Positions 1 through 12,282 of a stretch of 64,000 bases of DNA are shown here, in pieces; the first letter of the stretch is position 1, and the number at the start of each line of letters is the position of its first letter. The notes under the pieces are model-generated. The model ran no database searches and was not told the DNA's origin. It saw only the letters and a list, made by a program, of their open reading frames with translations. A program made the translations under genes and the position numbers. Source of the stretch: Rutidosis leptorrhynchoides (lineage: Eukaryota > Streptophyta > Magnoliopsida > Asterales > Asteraceae); contig NC_092335.1 in NCBI RefSeq assembly GCF_046630445.1, forward strand, positions 544,425,501 through 544,489,500, read 5' to 3'.

Positions 1-1058
1 ATAGTAAATAATAATCATTTGTAGTAATACTAATATCATAATAAGAATATTATTAATAATTCATTTAAATTGTAATTTAATCATTTTTCTAATAACATTT
101 ATTTTTATATACTTTTTAACCATAATAATACTAATAATGTTAACTAATAATAATAATAATAATAATATAAACAAATTGTAAAGACAATTTTAATAAAATT
201 GATAATTTTATTAATAATCTTAATAATAATACTAATTATAATAATAATGATAATTTTATAATAAAATGGTAATTTTTAATAAAAATGATAATTTTCATAA
301 TAATGATGCTTTTAATAATAATAATAATAATTTTTAATAAAAATGATAGTTTTAATAAATATGATAAATTTTAAATGATAATAAATATTAATAATAATAA
401 CAATTTCGATATTATAAATTATCTTAATAATAATATTTACTAATAATATTTGTCTTAATGATAATAATAATAATATTTTATAAAAATAATAATTCTATAA
501 AAAATGATAATTCTTAATAATAATAATTCTAAAATGATAATAATAATAATATTTTATAATAAAAATAACATTTTTATTAGAAATGATAATTTTAATGAAA
601 GTGATAATTTTAATATTAATGACCCCTTTCATAATAATAATAATGATAAAAATAATAAAAATGATAGTTTTGATAAAAATGTTAATTTTTAATAATAATG
701 ATAATCTTAGTAATAATATCAATGATAATAATTTTAATAATCATTTTAATACTAATACTAAAATTAATGATAATTCTAATAATGATAAAAATGATAATTT
801 TTTCTAAGCCCTAACTTTAATAGCATCTTAACTAATCCTAATACTTATATTTATCTCATAATTATCTAACTTAAAAGCTTTTAGTCATCGCAAATTTCAT
901 AATCATAAACATGATATTAACAAGATAATAATAATGACAATAATAATAATAATAATAATAATAACAAGATAATAATAATATTAATAATAATAATAATTTT
1001 AAAAGTGACGAGAATTATACCATTCTAATCTCATCGCCATGGACTCGTTATCACCATT
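1..1058 (-). repeat. Old LTR (C1), left fragment, TAATAA-rich
   Basis: This stretch is almost pure A/T, dominated by TAATAA and 'aatgataattttaataa' words. It continues at 28951 after removal of element A, because the CCATT at 1054-1058 is repeated at 28946-28950 and the joined flanks match an LTR type also seen in element D (the 'atacccataacctcctta' segment). The outer LTR edge lies beyond the window start. The short ORFs here are translations of the low-complexity repeat, not genes. Confidence 0.7.
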
Positions 1059-2588
1059 TGTAATGGCCCGTCCAAATCCATATGGACGAATACAATAATA
1101 TTTGGTCCCATTGCGTGGTATTGACCTCTATATGATACGTTTTATAAACATTGCATTCGTTTTTAAAAGACAACTTCCATTACAACGATAGTTGACAAAT
1201 ATGCATACCATTTCACAATATAATCAGACTATAAATGACTTAATCTGTCATTTAGTTTAATATAATCTTGTTAAACTCAATGACTCGAATGCAACGTCTT
1301 TTGAAATATGTCATGAATGACTCCAAGTAATATCTTTAAATTGGGAAAATGCACAGCAGAAGATTTCTTTCATACCTGAGAATAAACATGCTTAAAAGTG
1401 TCAACTAAAAGGTTGGTGAGTTCATTAGTTTATCATAAATATTCATTTCCAACAATTTAATAGACCACAAGATTTTCGTTTTTATTTTCATTTCCATAAT
1501 CATTATACATGCATTTCGCAATCTGCATAAAGATAAAATCATTAATATGGTGAACACTTGGTAACCGAACTAACAGGATGCATATAGAATTTCCCCCGCA
1601 TACAGGCATTTCGCAATCTGCATGCTATATACCAGCCGTCACAATCAGTATATATCAATCGAAGTACTAAAGCATTCGTAACCCGAATGGGACATGTCAA
1701 GGTCCATAGATCTATCATTACGATTCGCATCAATTAGGGGTCATTTCCCTAATTCTTAGGCTACCAAGCTAACAAGGGGCGATATTCGGTATTCGTAATC
1801 CAACCATAGAATATAGTTTAAGTACTTGTGTCCATTTCGTAAAACAGTTTATAAAACAGCGCATGTATTCTCAGCCCAAAAATATATATAAAAAGGGAGT
1901 AACGAAACTCACTTTCACAAATTTTCAATTCGTCAAAAATCAGACTTAGCCATGGATCGATTCACGAACCTATAACAAATATATACATATATCAAAATAT
2001 GATAGAAATACATTTACATCATATTTTTATTTATGTGTTGATGATTTAAGTTGTCAAGTTAGCATTCCAATCGTTAGTAGTCCACAATTAGTAGCCCAAT
2101 GTTAGTAGTCCACAATTAGTAGTCCAATGTTAGTAGCACATATATAGTTCAAAATATCACCCTGTAATAATCAAAACATAGTGTACACGTATTGTATAAG
2201 ACTCAATCATGACCCACAATACAGCTATTGTCTTTGAAGTAATCTTGACGTGTTGTGTATGTGGTGTCTTTCGATTTATCCGACGTATTGTGTAACTATT
2301 GTCTTAACTAATCAAGATTACATGATATTTTCTCGGATTAAATCGAGACTAGTATATTACAAGGAAATACTCATGACATGTTATAATACATGTATAATAC
2401 AAGAAAAGTTAGCTAGGATATGGTTAGTATAGATTTTACAAAATAATCCCGTAGCTATTTTGGTGATTTCTAACCAATCTTGTTTTGCCCATATCTTCTT
2501 CGTTATAAATCGGTTTTGAGTGATTCAAATTAATATGGATTCATAACGAACTGTAGTATTTAGAACTAAACTAAAAAAGTAGTGGTTC
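1059..2588 (-). repeat. 3' LTR of element A, part 1
   Basis: This is the U5-side part of A's 3' LTR. It aligns with 25440-26969 with scattered substitutions and breaks off at GGTTC (2584-2588), where Athila element B is inserted. The LTR resumes after 19587. It has no coding content; minus-strand ORFs such as 1542-1733 are LTR translations. Confidence 0.9.
2584..2588. repeat. Target-site duplication GGTTC of element B
   Basis: GGTTC directly precedes the 5' LTR of B and is repeated at 19583-19587 after its 3' LTR. The intact LTR copy in element A's right arm has a single GGTTC at the same place, which is the expected empty site. Confidence 0.93.
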
Positions 2589-4578
2589 TGATAATGCTAA
2601 AAACGAACATATATTTCATAGCATTATTCCTCAAGAAAGACAAGCTTTTAGTTGCAATTGTTCTATTTACAAGTGATATTCGTTTAAATAATAAAAGGTG
2701 AGGACAAAAGACAGATTCGATGAATTGAAGACACAAATGACCAAAAAGCTCAAAAGTACAAAAGACAATCAAAGAGGTTCCAATTATTGATAAGAAACGT
2801 CTCGAAATTACAAGAGTACAAGATTCAAAACGCAAAGTACAAGATATTAAATTGTACGCAAGGACGTTCGAAAATTCGGAACCGGGACCAGAGTCAACTC
2901 TCAACGCTCGACGCAACGGACTAAAAATTACAAGTCAACTATGCACATAAATATAATATAATATTTAAATAATTCTTATTCTTATAATTATTTATATATT
3001 ATATAAATAAAATAAACCGTCGGCAAGAAAGACTCCAAACTGGAGTGAGCTGTATTTACAAACTCCGCGACTCACGGAGTTTGAAGGCAAAAAGGGCCGC
3101 GAGTCGCGGAGCCCCAAATTCTGAAATTCCCTATAAAGCCAACCGAATTCTGATCATTTTACACAACATATATCCATCTCTCTATCTATATCGTAATATT
3201 TATATTTATAATTTATATTTTAATTTTAATTTTAATTCTAATAATAAGGGTATGTTAGCGAATGTTGTAAAGGTGTAAGTCGAAATTCTGTCCGTGTAAC
3301 GCTACGCTATTTTTAATCATTGTAAGTTATGTTCAACCTTTTTAATTTAATGTCTCGTAGCTAAGTTATTATTATGCTTATTTAAAACGAAGTAATCATG
3401 ATGTTGGGCTAATTACTAAAATTGAGTAATTGGGCTTTGTACCATAATTGGGGTTTGGACAAAAGAATGACACTTGTGGAAATTAGACTATGGGCTATTA
3501 ATGGGCTTTATATTTATTTAACTAAATGATAGTTTGTTAATGTTAATATAAAGATTTACAATTGGGCGTCCCTATAAATTACCATATACACTCGATCGGA
3601 CACGATGGGCGGGGTATTTATATGTACGAATAATCGTTCATTTAACCGGACACGGGAATGGATTAATAGCCACTAGAATAATTAAAACAGGGGTGAAATT
3701 ATGTACAAGGACACTTGGTATAATTGATAACAAAATATTAAAACCTTGGGTTACACTCAGTCGACATCCTGGTGTAATTATTAAACAAAGTATTAAAATC
3801 TTGTTACAGTTTAAGTCCCCAATTAGTTGGAATATTTAACTTCGGGTATAAGGATAATTTGACGAGGATACTCGCACTTTATATTTATGACTGATGGACT
3901 GTTATGGACAAAAACCAGACGGACATATTAAATAATCCAGGACAAAGGACAATTAACCCATGGGCAATAAACTAAAATCAACACGTCAAACATCATGATT
4001 ACGGAAGTTTAAATAAGCATAATTCTTTTAGTTCATATTTAATTTCCTTTATTTTATATTTAATTGCACTTCTAATTATCGCATTTTTTTATTGTTATTG
4101 TATTTAATTGCACTTTTAATTATCGTACTTTTTAATTATCGCAAGTTTATTTTATCGCACTTTTAATCGCAATTTCATTATCGTTATTTACTTTACGCTT
4201 TAATTTAAGTCTTGTATTTATTTATTATTTTACATTTGGTTTTAACTGCGACTAAAGTTTTAAAATCGACAAACCGGACATTAAACGGTAAAAACCCCCC
4301 TTTATAATAATAATATTACTTATATATATATTTGTATTTTTATAAAAGTAAACTAATATAGCGTTAAGCTTTGTTTAAAGATTTTCCTGTAGAACGAACC
4401 GGACTTACTAAAAACTACACTACTGTACGATTAGGTACACTGCCTATAAGTGTTGTAGCAAGGTTTAAGTATATCCATTCTCTAAATAAATAAATATCTT
4501 GTGTAAAATTGTATCATATTTAATAGTATTTTCTTGTAAAATTTAATAGTATTTTATATGCACTCCGCTACCACATCA
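2589..4578 (+). repeat. 5' LTR of Athila element B
   Basis: It begins TGATAATGCT and ends CCACATCA. It pairs with 17585-19582, with only small indels and some substitutions. It carries a GTGAGCTG box, paired palindromes and a TATA box (3045-3137). The antisense ORF at 2566-2916 recurs in the other LTR but has no protein features I recognise; I treat it as LTR sequence. Confidence 0.95.
3045..3137 (+). promoter_or_regulatory. LTR core promoter: GTGAGCTG, paired palindromes, TATA
   Basis: GTGAGCTG is at 3045-3052. The first palindrome is centred at 3071 (core CTCCGCGACTCACGGAG, one arm base mutated) and the second at 3103 (CCGCGAGTCGCGG, perfect). TATAAA is at 3132-3137. Palindrome centres are 32 bp apart and TATA begins 29 bp after the second centre. 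The same layout occurs in the LTRs of C1 and D. A promoter role is inferred from the TATA box and the spacing. Confidence 0.7.
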
Positions 4579-4587
4579 AGTATTTTT

Positions 4588-4605
4588 TGGCGCCGCTGCC
4601 GGGGA
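4588..4605 (+). other. Primer binding site, tRNA-Asp type
   Basis: TGGCGCCGCTGCCGGGGA lies 9 bp after the 5' LTR. It is complementary to the 3' end of tRNA-Asp (CGGCGCCA end) with about one mismatch. Athila elements typically use this primer. Confidence 0.88.
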
Positions 4606-6108
4606 ACTCTTAAACGCCGGAAGCGCAACGCTAATTAATATAAAAAAAAAAAGATTTTTAGTTTACTTTTATTAAAATTCGTTTTTATAAAAATACGTTT
4701 TAAATATTCGAAAATATAAAAAGAAAAACAACAATATAAGTATTTTTAAGATTTTGTTAAATATTTAAGTTTTATAAAGTTTCTTTATTTTTATATAAGT
4801 TTATTTAAGTATTTTGTTTTTATTTAAAACATATAAAAAAAACCGAAATTTTTTTTTATATATATATAAATCTATTTTTAATATATTTATTAAATTATAA
4901 AGTAGTTCTATTTTTATTTTAGTTTTTAAATATAAGTTTTTATTATATAAATATTTTAGATTTTAAAACAAAAAAAATATAAAACAGAAAATAAAACAGA
5001 AAAAAAAAACGCGTCAATTTAAACTGTACCAGAGTTGAATTTTGGAACCCCGCGACTCGCGGGGTTTGCTGCTTGGAATACCGCAACTCGCGGAGCCATC
5101 TGACACAGGCACACAGCAACCCTAATTTGGCATTTATTACGGAATTTTAATTATTATTATTAATTAATTAGTATTTAGGGTTAATTAATTTATTATTTAG
5201 TTTAAAGATTTAATTAATTTGTAATAATTATTTTTAATTAGTTTTATTTATTTAAAATTAATAGTTTTAATAAATAAATAATATAAAAATAATATTTTTA
5301 TAAAAATTGTACTTTTTACAACTTTTTGTATATTTTTATATTTTATCCCTTTTTAATCGTTTTAGCGTAATATTTGTATTTTTAGCTCATATTTAGTTTT
5401 AAACTTAGTTTTTGCCATAGTTATTTTTACTTCTAGATTTTTAGGCTTTGACGTAGAATCCCTTAAGTGCTTTTTCTTTAGACTAAGATTTAGGTACTTT
5501 AGAATTTTGCGACGCCTTTTTAAGTTTTAGTTTCTTTTTAAGTTATTTCCATTTGGGATATAGTTTTTCCTGTAAGCTTTAAAAATTTTAGACACCTTTT
5601 ACCTATGTATCAATTATCATTCCAATTAGTAATCTTAATTTGCGATTATAATTTTAAGTTAGTTGTAGTAATAAGGTTAGGTTAGTCAAGTGTTTTTAAG
5701 TTTTATAAGTTTCTTTTATTTTTCCGTCACCTTTTATTTTTCAACCATTTTTCTTTTTCGACCTTTTTCGACGAACTCTTTTTCTTTCTTATTTCTCGTC
5801 ATTCTAGTTTTTCGGACATAGATTTTTATTCTACTTCTTATCTAAATTTCTTAAAATTACAAAAATTTATTTTAAGTGGTTAAATTGATAGACATCAAAA
5901 TTTTTTGGTTCGTAGTAATAGTTGGATTTGTACGTGGACCGGGTTATTTGAGCCAAACAGTCCTCAATTATATTGAGACCAAACGAATCCTGCCCCTCTG
6001 CTGCATCTTTTGGCTATTCGAAACGTGGGCAAAATCAGAAAAGTCTATTGATTGGATAACTTACTATAATTTTTCTTTCCTTTTAAAAACTAATAGGATA
6101 TTCAGTGA
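4606..6108 (+). other. Athila leader with a second palindrome pair
   Basis: A non-coding, AT-rich leader between the primer site and gag. At 5046-5066 there is a perfect palindrome with core CCCCGCGACTCGCGGGG, and at 5081-5093 a near-palindrome CCGCAACTCGCGG; the centres are 31 bp apart. No TATA box follows at the expected distance. The ORF 5876-6157 has no recognisable domain and overlaps the gag start in another frame. An in-frame TGA stands directly before the gag ATG. Confidence 0.6.
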
Positions 6109-9045
6109 ATGCACCGAGCAAGACGTTCACCACCTTTTGTACATTCACCACATGTAACTAGATCAAGACATTTAGCAAATATTACCGCCGTTGATTTTTC
6201 TTTAGAATCGTCATCCAGTCGACCAAGTACTCCAGTTCAAATTTCCGATAATCCATTTTTTGAACCCGACCTCACAATTGAGAATCCGGAGAATATTCAG
6301 GAACGATTTGTAGATCCTGAACCACTAAACTTTCCTCCGGAACCACCAATTATTCAAACAGAGATTGTTGAGGAACGAACCATTAAATCAGAATCCTCTA
6401 GTGATTCCGATTCAACAAATTCAATTATGGAGAATCTGGAACCTTTAAGTATGGAAGACCGAATGAGAGCTAAACGCACTGGCCAACGTCACGCAATTAC
6501 TCATCCAGACATTAATGCGCCAGATTATGAAATTAAAGGACAAATTCTACACATGGTGACTAATCAATGTCAATTTAGTGGTGCGCCGAAGGAAGATCCA
6601 AATGAACATCTACGTACCTTTAATAGGATCTGCACACTATTTAAAATCCGAGAAGTGGAGGATGAACAGATATATCTCATGTTATTTCCCTGGACTTTAA
6701 AGGGAGAAGCCAAAGATTGGTTGGAATCATTACCTGAAGGGGCGATTGATACATGGGATGTTTTAGTTGAAAAATTTCTTAAACAATTCTTTCCGGCTTC
6801 TAAAGCCGTAAGACTTCAAGGAGAAATTGTTACGTTTACACAGAAGCCGAATGAAACTCTATATGAGGCGTGGACTAGATTTGGAAAGTTATTAAGAGGA
6901 TGTCCGCAACATGGTTTAGACACCTGTCAAATAGTACAAATATTCTACCAAGGATGTGACATCACTACAAGGAAAGACATAGATATAGCAGCTGGTGGTT
7001 CTATTATGAAGAAAACCGAAACTGATGCTTACAAAATTATTGATAACACTGCTTCCCACTTACATGAGTGGCACCAAGAAAAAGAAATTGTTAGATCATC
7101 TAAAGCATCTAGAGCCGATTCTAGCCATGACTTAGATTCCATTTCCGCAAAGATAGATGCTGTCGAGAGACGAATGGAAAAGATGACTAAAGATATTCAC
7201 TCAATACGAATTAGTTGTGAGCAGTGTGGAGGACCACATTTGACAAAAGATTGTCTCATTATTGAATTAACAATAGAACAAAGAGAGAATATTTCATACA
7301 TAAACCAAAGGCCTGGAAATAATTATCAGAATAATTATCAACCGCCAAGATCGATTTACAATCAAAACCAGAATTATAACCGAAATATTCCATACAACAA
7401 CCAACAAGGTCCTAGCAATCAACAAGTATCCAATAATACTTACAATCAGCAAAGACCTAATTTTCAAAACAAACCACCACAACAAACCGATGATAAAAAA
7501 CCGAATTTAGAAGATATGATGACGAAGCTAGTTGAAACTCAAACGCAGTTTTTCACATCTCAGAAACAAACTAATGAACAAAATGCTCAAGCATTTAGAA
7601 ATCAACAAGCTTCTATTCAAAATCTGGAACAAGAAGTAAGTAACCTAGCAAGGTTAATAGGTGAAAGAAAACCGAGAAGTCTACCTAGTGATACAAATGC
7701 TAACCCCCGGAATGAAACAGCTAAAGCTATTACCACAAGATGTGGTACAACACTTAAACCACCTGAAATACCTCTAACTTCTGATGAAACTATTCCTACT
7801 CCACAAGAACCACAACTTGATCAAGATAAGGAAAAAGAACCGGTAGTTAAGAAGGTTAATGAAGATAACACAGTTAAGGCTAAACCTTATGTTAAACCAT
7901 ACCAACCACCACTTCCTTACCCGAGTAAAATGAAGAAAGAGAAACTTGAAGCCGAGCAATCCAAATTCTTGGATATGTTTAAACAGATAAATGTAAATCT
8001 TCCTTTCATTGATGTGATTTCAGGAATGCCTAGATATGCTAAATTCTTGAAAGATCTAATCTCAAATAGAAAGAAAATGGAAGAACTCTCGGCTGTTACT
8101 ATGAATGCTAATTGTTCAGCAGTGCTGTTAAATAAGATACCAGAAAAACTATCTGATCCAGGAAGTTTCACAATTCCATGTTTTCTGGGTAGTCTTAGTT
8201 CAATAGAAGCATTGGCAGACTTAGGTGCTAGTATAAATCTAATGCCGTATTCACTATACGCTAAACTAGACCTTGGAGAATTGAAACCAACCAGAATAAG
8301 CATACAACTAGCCGATAGATCAATAAAATATCCTAGAGGGTTAATGGAGAACATGCTAGTTAAAGTTGGTACTTTAGTATTTCCAGTAGATTTTGTTGTT
8401 CTGGACATGGAAGAAGATTCTCAAGTTCCTCTCATATTAGGAAGACCATTCTTAAACACGGCTAAAGCAATGATAGACGTGTTCGGTAAGAAATTGACCC
8501 TAAGTATAGAGGAGGAGAGTGTTACCTTTTCAGTTGATAGAGCAATACAACAACCACAATCTACAGATGATACATGTTATTATATTCAAACTATAGATGC
8601 ACATGCAGAATTATTAGAAGAATTTCTAGAATTACAAGGAACAGGAGAATGTTCTTTAGGAGAAGGTAATGAACCAATTGATGAAGCTGAAATGTTAGCT
8701 ACACTTATAGCTAATGGATATGAACCAACAACAGAAGAAATTCAAATGCTAAAAGAAGAAGATAGATATCGATACAAATCATCGATAGAAGAACCTCCGA
8801 AATTAGAGTTAAAGCCACTTCCAAACCATTTGGAATACGCTTATTTACATGGTGAATCTGAATTACCTGTAATAATATCGTCTTCTCTTACTGAAAATGA
8901 GAAATCACAACTCATTTCTGTGTTGAAAGCCCATAAACCAGCCATTGCATGGAAGATTCATGATATTAAAGGAATAAGTCCTTCGTATTGCACACATAAA
9001 ATCCTTATGGAAGAAGGTCATAAAACGTATGTGCAACGCCAATGA
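6109..9045 (+). pseudogene. Athila Gag-protease, ended by a premature TGA
   Basis: First segment of the Athila polyprotein. Gag forms the particle and the aspartic protease cuts the polyprotein. The gag core is about residues 134-325, followed by a CEQCGGPHLTKDC zinc-knuckle-like motif near 370, an N/Q-rich stretch (about 400-465), and a protease with the Athila-type active site DLGAS near 704 and 'ILGRPFL' further on. ATG 6109 is the first possible start because a TGA codon precedes it. The frame stops at TGA 9043-9045 inside the link to reverse transcriptase, where relatives carry arginine. The frame is open again immediately afterwards, so this is a nonsense mutation; CGA to TGA, as expected from decay of a methylated C, is my inference. 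Confidence 0.9.
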
Positions 9046-10491
9046 AGACTAAATCCTAATATGCAAGATGTAGTTAAGAAAGAGATTATTAAACTGCTAG
9101 ATGCAGGTTTGATATATCCAATCTCTGATAGTCCATGGGTAAGCCCAGTTCAATGCGTGCCTAAGAAGGGGGGCATGACTGTCATTACAAATGAGAAAAA
9201 TGAGCTTATTCCTACTAGGACTGTAACAGGATGGCGTGTGTGTATTGATTATAGAAAATTAATTGACGCCAGCAGAAAAGATCACTTTCCCTTACCTTTC
9301 ATTGATCAAATGTTGGAAAGATTAGCCGGAAATAGTTACTATTGTTTTCTAGATGGATTTTTCGGATATTTTCAAATTCCAATAGCACCCAAAGATAAAG
9401 AGAAAACCACATTCACGTGCCCTTATGGTACTTCTGCTTACAAACGCATGCCATTTGGACTTTGTAACGCCCCTGCAACCTTTCAAAGGTGTATGATGGC
9501 AATTTTTCATGACATGATAGAAGAATGCATGGAAGTTTTCATGGATGACTTTTCAGTCTTCGGTGATACATTTGAATCATGTCTAGTTAATCTGGAACGA
9601 ATGCTTATTAGATGCGAACAATCAAATCTAGTTCTTAATTGGGAGAAATGCCATTTTATGGTTAAAGAATGCATCGTTCTTGGACATAAAATTTCAAAAG
9701 AAGGAATTGAAGTGGATAGAGCTAAAGTAGATGTAATTGCTAAACTTCCACATCCCACCAATGTTAGAGGAGTTAGGAGTTTTCTAGGGCATGCCGGTTT
9801 TTACCGACGTTTCATAAAAGATTTTTCTAAAATTGCCACTCCTATGAATAAACTCCTAGAAAAGGATGCTCCATTCATCTTTTCAGATGAGTGTATCAAA
9901 TCTTTTAATATTCTTAAAGAGAAACTCACTAATGCGCCGATCATGATAACACCAAATTGGAATCTACCATTTGAACTAATGTGCGATGCAAGTGATTTTG
10001 CAATAGGAGCCGTTTTAGGACAAAGGATTGAAAAACGATTTCAACCTATATATTATGCTAGTAAGACGTTACAAGGAGCACAAACGAACTATACAACTAC
10101 TGAAAAAGAACTCCTTGCTATTGTCTTTGCTTTTGATAAATTTCGATCATATCTCGTTCTAGCAAAAACGGTGGTCTATACCGACCATTCTGCTCTTAGA
10201 TACCTATTTTCAAAACAAGATGCTAAACCAAGATTAATCCGTTGGATCTTACTCTTACAAGAGTTTGATATTGAAATCCGAGATAAAAGAGGAGCAGAAA
10301 ATCTCGCCGCTGATCATCTTTCTCGTCTTGAAAATCCTGAGTTAGAAGTTCTAAATGAATCGGCCATACAAGACAACTTTCCTGATGAATATCTATTGAA
10401 GATAGATTATAAAGAAATTCCATGGTTTGCAGACTATGCAAACTACTTAATTTGTGGATTCCTTGAAAAAGGATTAACGTACCAAAGATGA
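9046..10491 (+). pseudogene. Athila reverse transcriptase and RNase H segment
   Basis: It continues in the same frame as the gag segment. Reverse transcriptase features are '[13 protein letters not shown]', '[17 protein letters not shown]' and the catalytic FMDDF near 9537-9551. RNase H follows with '[14 protein letters not shown]', '[14 protein letters not shown]' and '[10 protein letters not shown]'. These enzymes copy the element RNA into DNA in the particle. The segment ends at a second in-frame TGA (10489-10491) in the RNase H-integrase linker, and the frame stays open after it. The internal ATG at 9061 is probably not a natural start. Confidence 0.9.
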
Positions 10492-11712
10492 AAGAAATTC
10501 TTCAGTGTTATAAAACACTATTTTTGGGAAGATCCACATTTGTTTAAAAGTTGTCCCGATGGAATAATACGCCGATGTGTATTTGGAGATGAAGCTAGTA
10601 AAATATTAAACCATTGTCACACAGGACCAACAGGAGGGCATTATGGGCCTCAACTAACAGCAAGAAAAGTTTATGATGCTGGATTCTATTGGCCTACAAT
10701 TTACAAAGATGCACACCTTCTTTGCAAATCATGTGATGCTTGTCAAAGGGCCGGAAAAATAAGTCAACGTGATGAAATGCCACAAAATGTTATCCAAGTA
10801 TGTGAAGTATTTGACATTTGGGGTATTGACTTTATGGGTCCATTTCCAAAATTTCATAATAATCTCTATATTCTCGTAGCCATTGATTATGTATCTAAAT
10901 GGGCGGAAGCACAAGCTCTCCCAACTAACGATGCACGAGTTGTAGTCAACTTTTTAAAACGTCTTTTTGCAAGGTTTGGAACACCGAAAGCTTTAATAAG
11001 TGATCGGGGTACTCATTTCTGTAATAATCAACTTGAGAAAGTTCTTAAAAGATATGGAGTAACTCATAAAATCTCCACCGCATATCATCCACAAACAAGT
11101 GGACAAGTTGAAAATACCAACCGAGCTTTAAAACGTATTCAAGAGAAAACCGTAGGATCAAATCCGAAGGAATGGTCCATTAAATTGGAGGATGCACTCT
11201 GGGCTTTTAGAACAGCCTATAAAACTCCAATTGGAACCACACCTTTTAGACTTGTTTATGGAAAAGCATGTCATCTTCCAGTAGAAATTGAACACAAAGC
11301 ATTTTGGGCTTTGAAGACATGTAATCTTGATTTACATGAAGCCGGACGTCTACGATTAAGTCAACTAAATGAATTAGAAGAATTAAGACATGAAGCATAC
11401 GAAAATTCATTAATCTATAAAGAAAGAACGAAGAAATGGCATGATAAAAGAATCAGAAGTTCAAAAGAATTTAAAGAAGGAGACAGAGTTCTTCTTTTCA
11501 ATTCACGATTCAAGCTATTTCCTGGAAAATTGAAATCAAGATGGTCTGGACCATTCATAGTCAAAAGAGTTTTCCCATACGGAACGATAGAATTAATAAA
11601 TTCAAATGGGATTGAATTTAAAGTTAATGGTCACAGAGTTAAACACTACATAGATAGTCCGATGGAAGTCGACAACGAAGTTAATCACAATTTCGACACC
11701 ACAGCTAACTAA
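10492..11712 (+). pseudogene. Athila integrase segment
   Basis: Third in-frame part of the polyprotein. It has a zinc-binding HHCC region ('[12 protein letters not shown]' then 'CKSCDACQ') and the D,D-35-E core: D in '[10 protein letters not shown]', D in '[11 protein letters not shown]' and E in '[13 protein letters not shown]'. The C-terminal part ('[20 protein letters not shown]') is the usual post-core domain. Natural stop at 11710-11712. Integrase inserts the DNA copy into the genome. No chromodomain is seen, as expected for Athila. The next bases, 'AAGTGTGGGGAGA', resemble the element's polypurine tract. Confidence 0.9.
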
Positions 11713-11883
11713 GTGTGGGGAGAATCAAGTCTTTAAAGGATAATATGTATTTCTGTTAGAGTTAGATTGTCTGTTTTCGTGTAGTTCTTGAAAATGGAAC
11801 CCGAATGGTCTTTCCCTAGCAGACCCTAAAGAACTAGTCTTCTCCCCCCATTCTGAATTTTTATTTTTTTAGGTTTTTACAAA

Positions 11884-12282
11884 ATGAAGACTGCCTGTGA
11901 ACTAAAACATGGTCTAATGCTACACGCTTTGATCACTAAACGTAATAATGACACACTTCCGAGTGAAATAGTATCAGTAATCAGAGAAAGAATGGACGGA
12001 GTTAGAAAAGAATCCAGATGCGAAGATAATAAGTTACAATTTGGTAAAGGAAAATCAAAATCCGCAGCGAAAAGAAGAGCACGACACCTAGAAAGATGTC
12101 ACAAATGCGGAAAATGGTCACATGGAGGTAAATGTTCAAATAATCAAACCTATTCAAACACCGAATTTGTTACTTTATGCAGAGACGGACCGTTTATATG
12201 TTTAGAAGAAAAGACACTGAATGCTCGAGGTTACGCCTATGTAGCCATGGAAAACCAATTAAACCGACTATCTTTTGAATAG
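11884..12282 (+). CDS. Athila accessory ORF with zinc-knuckle-like motif
   Basis: An intact 132-aa ORF, 171 bp after integrase and in the same frame, behind a separate ATG. The middle is strongly basic ('KSKSAAKRRARHLERC') and is followed by CHKCGKWSHGGKC, a C-x2-C-x4-H-x3-C pattern close to a retroviral zinc knuckle. No membrane segment or known enzyme motif is visible. A nucleic-acid-binding role is inferred from the basic patch and the knuckle. It is not part of the standard gag-pol set, and I cannot name its family. How it is translated is unclear; it would need a separate or spliced RNA. Confidence 0.55.
   Translation: MKTACELKHGLMLHALITKRNNDTLPSEIVSVIRERMDGVRKESRCEDNKLQFGKGKSKSAAKRRARHLERCHKCGKWSHGGKCSNNQTYSNTEFVTLCRDGPFICLEEKTLNARGYAYVAMENQLNRLSFE

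Noticed and set aside
495-807. Short N/I-rich ORFs
   Set aside because: They arise from TAATAA low-complexity DNA of the C1 LTR. The same applies to 54059-55122 and 56100-56321.
2566-2916. Antisense 116-aa ORF, repeated at 17568-17912
   Set aside because: It lies in both Athila LTR copies, so its repetition reflects LTR duplication. There is no domain or promoter evidence.
3045-3278. 77-aa ORF, repeated at 18035-18274
   Set aside because: It covers the LTR promoter and leader; there is no coding signature.
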